From an uncultured Chlamydiaceae bacterium (GTDB lineage: Bacteria > Chlamydiota > Chlamydiia > Chlamydiales > Parachlamydiaceae): a stretch of DNA of 13,862 nt. Below the pieces are notes generated by a model. That model saw nothing but the letters and a program-made list of their open reading frames with translations, searched no databases and was not told where the DNA came from. How positions within the stretch are numbered: position 1 is the first letter of the stretch; the number at the start of each line of letters is the position of its first letter. This document shows, piece after piece, positions 13,106 to 13,862 of this stretch. Both the position numbers and the translations under genes were made by a program. The stretch is from NCBI GenBank assembly GCA_945957185.1, contig CAMFKA010000026.1, positions 1-13,862 on the forward strand, in the 5' to 3' direction.

Positions 13106-13862
13106 ATGAATAGAAAAAAAATTATAGTGACTGGTGCTGCAGGTTTTATTGGATTTCATCTTTCGCGGGCGTTGAAAGCGCGAGGCGATGAGGTGATCGG
13201 CATTGACAACTTTAACAGCTACTACGACCCGAAATTAAAGCGGCAAAGAGAAAAAATTTTAAAGGATGAAGGGATCTCCATCATTGAAGGGGATTTGTGC
13301 AATCCAAAAACCCTTGAAAATGCTTTCCAAAGGCACCAACCTACGCATCTTGTTCATCTAGCTGCGCAAGCCGGGGTGCGCTACTCCATCGATCATCCTC
13401 AAGCTTATGTCGACAGTAATATTAACGCATTTCTCCATGTTCTTGAGTGCTGTAGACGACACCCAAATGTCCCGCTGACTTTTGCGTCCTCCTCCTCCGT
13501 TTACGGAACAAATACCAAAGTTCCGTTTAGTGAAACGGACATGGCAGATCATCCTGCAAGTTTTTATGGAGCGACAAAGAAAGCGAACGAATTGATGGCT
13601 TACAGTTACCATCAAATGTACGGCATCAAAGCAACGGGATTGCGATTTTTTACTGTTTATGGTCCGTGGGGACGTCCTGACATGGCTTATTTCAGCTTTT
13701 CTGAGGCTATAGCAAAAGGGAATCCGATCAACATCTACAACTACGGAAACATGGAACGGGATTTCACGTATATCACCGATATCGTCGATGGTATCATCGC
13801 CGCTGTGGATTTAGAAGCTTCTTGGGAAATTTTCAATTTAGGGAATCACACTCCGGTAAAGC
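13106..13862 (+). CDS. UDP-glucuronate 4-epimerase-like protein (5' part, cut by window end)
   Basis: Open to the window edge, 252 codons without a stop, of a family usually near 320-350 residues, so the C-terminal quarter is missing. It is an extended SDR nucleotide-sugar epimerase. Seen: the Rossmann motif VTGAAGFIG (8-16), IDNFNSYYDPKLKR (about 33-46), LAAQAGVRYS (about 86-95), FASSSSVYG (catalytic Ser), FYGATKKANE (Tyr-x3-Lys) and RFFTVYGPWGRPDMA. AAQAGVRYS and VYGPWGRPDMA are typical of UDP-glucuronate 4-epimerases, which make UDP-galacturonate for capsules or LPS; UDP-glucose 4-epimerase is less likely. It is transcribed divergently from the dprE1 operon, 71 bases away. Start ATG lacks a ribosome site. 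Substrate specificity is inferred from motifs. Confidence 0.9.
   Translation, partial: MNRKKIIVTGAAGFIGFHLSRALKARGDEVIGIDNFNSYYDPKLKRQREKILKDEGISIIEGDLCNPKTLENAFQRHQPTHLVHLAAQAGVRYSIDHPQAYVDSNINAFLHVLECCRRHPNVPLTFASSSSVYGTNTKVPFSETDMADHPASFYGATKKANELMAYSYHQMYGIKATGLRFFTVYGPWGRPDMAYFSFSEAIAKGNPINIYNYGNMERDFTYITDIVDGIIAAVDLEASWEIFNLGNHTPVK

Noticed and set aside
13358..13615. Minus-strand 85-residue reading frame
   Set aside because: It lies wholly inside the epimerase gene, whose motifs are unmistakable in the plus frame.

Overview
The window looks like chromosomal DNA of a chlamydia-related bacterium (order Parachlamydiales or similar; genus not resolvable here). The main evidence is a long GreA of about 722 residues with a large N-terminal extension, the layout I recall from Chlamydia (about 715 residues), with rdgB beside it. 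Base composition looks mid-40s % GC by eye. The first 48 bases are not genomic: they are an Illumina Nextera (Tn5) i7 adapter, so the sequence starts at an untrimmed contig edge.

Layout. (1) 49-669 has no convincing gene; it holds a nested inverted-repeat element (174-545) and a candidate terminator for enolase. (2) 670-3640, minus strand: a basic low-complexity protein, a CgeB-like glycosyltransferase and enolase, closely spaced and probably one transcript. (3) 3823-7826, plus strand: extended greA, rdgB, a YacP/Rae1-like NYN ribonuclease-domain protein and a two-helix membrane protein, with 10-17 base gaps; a strong sigma70-type promoter (3734-3762) precedes greA. (4) 7826-8086: copies of a GC-rich repeat module with a hexamer tract, arranged head to head between convergent operons; one copy supplies the stop codon of the last minus-strand gene. 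(5) 8064-13034, minus strand: six genes that abut, overlap by 1-4 bases or are 3 bases apart. (6) 13106 to the window end, plus strand: the 5' part of a UDP-glucuronate 4-epimerase-like gene, divergent from the six-gene operon and possibly leaderless.

The notable system is the six-gene operon. In transcription order it encodes DprE1 (FAD oxidase), DprE2 (SDR reductase), a HAD-IB phosphatase, a UbiA-type prenyl-phosphate phosphoribosyltransferase, an AglD/LPG-synthase-TM-type membrane protein (candidate flippase) and a DUF3592-like membrane protein. The first four are together sufficient to predict a complete route from PRPP and polyprenyl phosphate to polyprenyl-phospho-D-arabinofuranose, the arabinose donor known from mycobacteria. 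I see no arabinosyltransferase or acceptor pathway in the window. The DprE1 homologue keeps the FAD/substrate motifs but has alanine where mycobacterial DprE1 has the benzothiazinone-reactive Cys387. The epimerase next door fits a wider surface-glycan locus continuing to the right.
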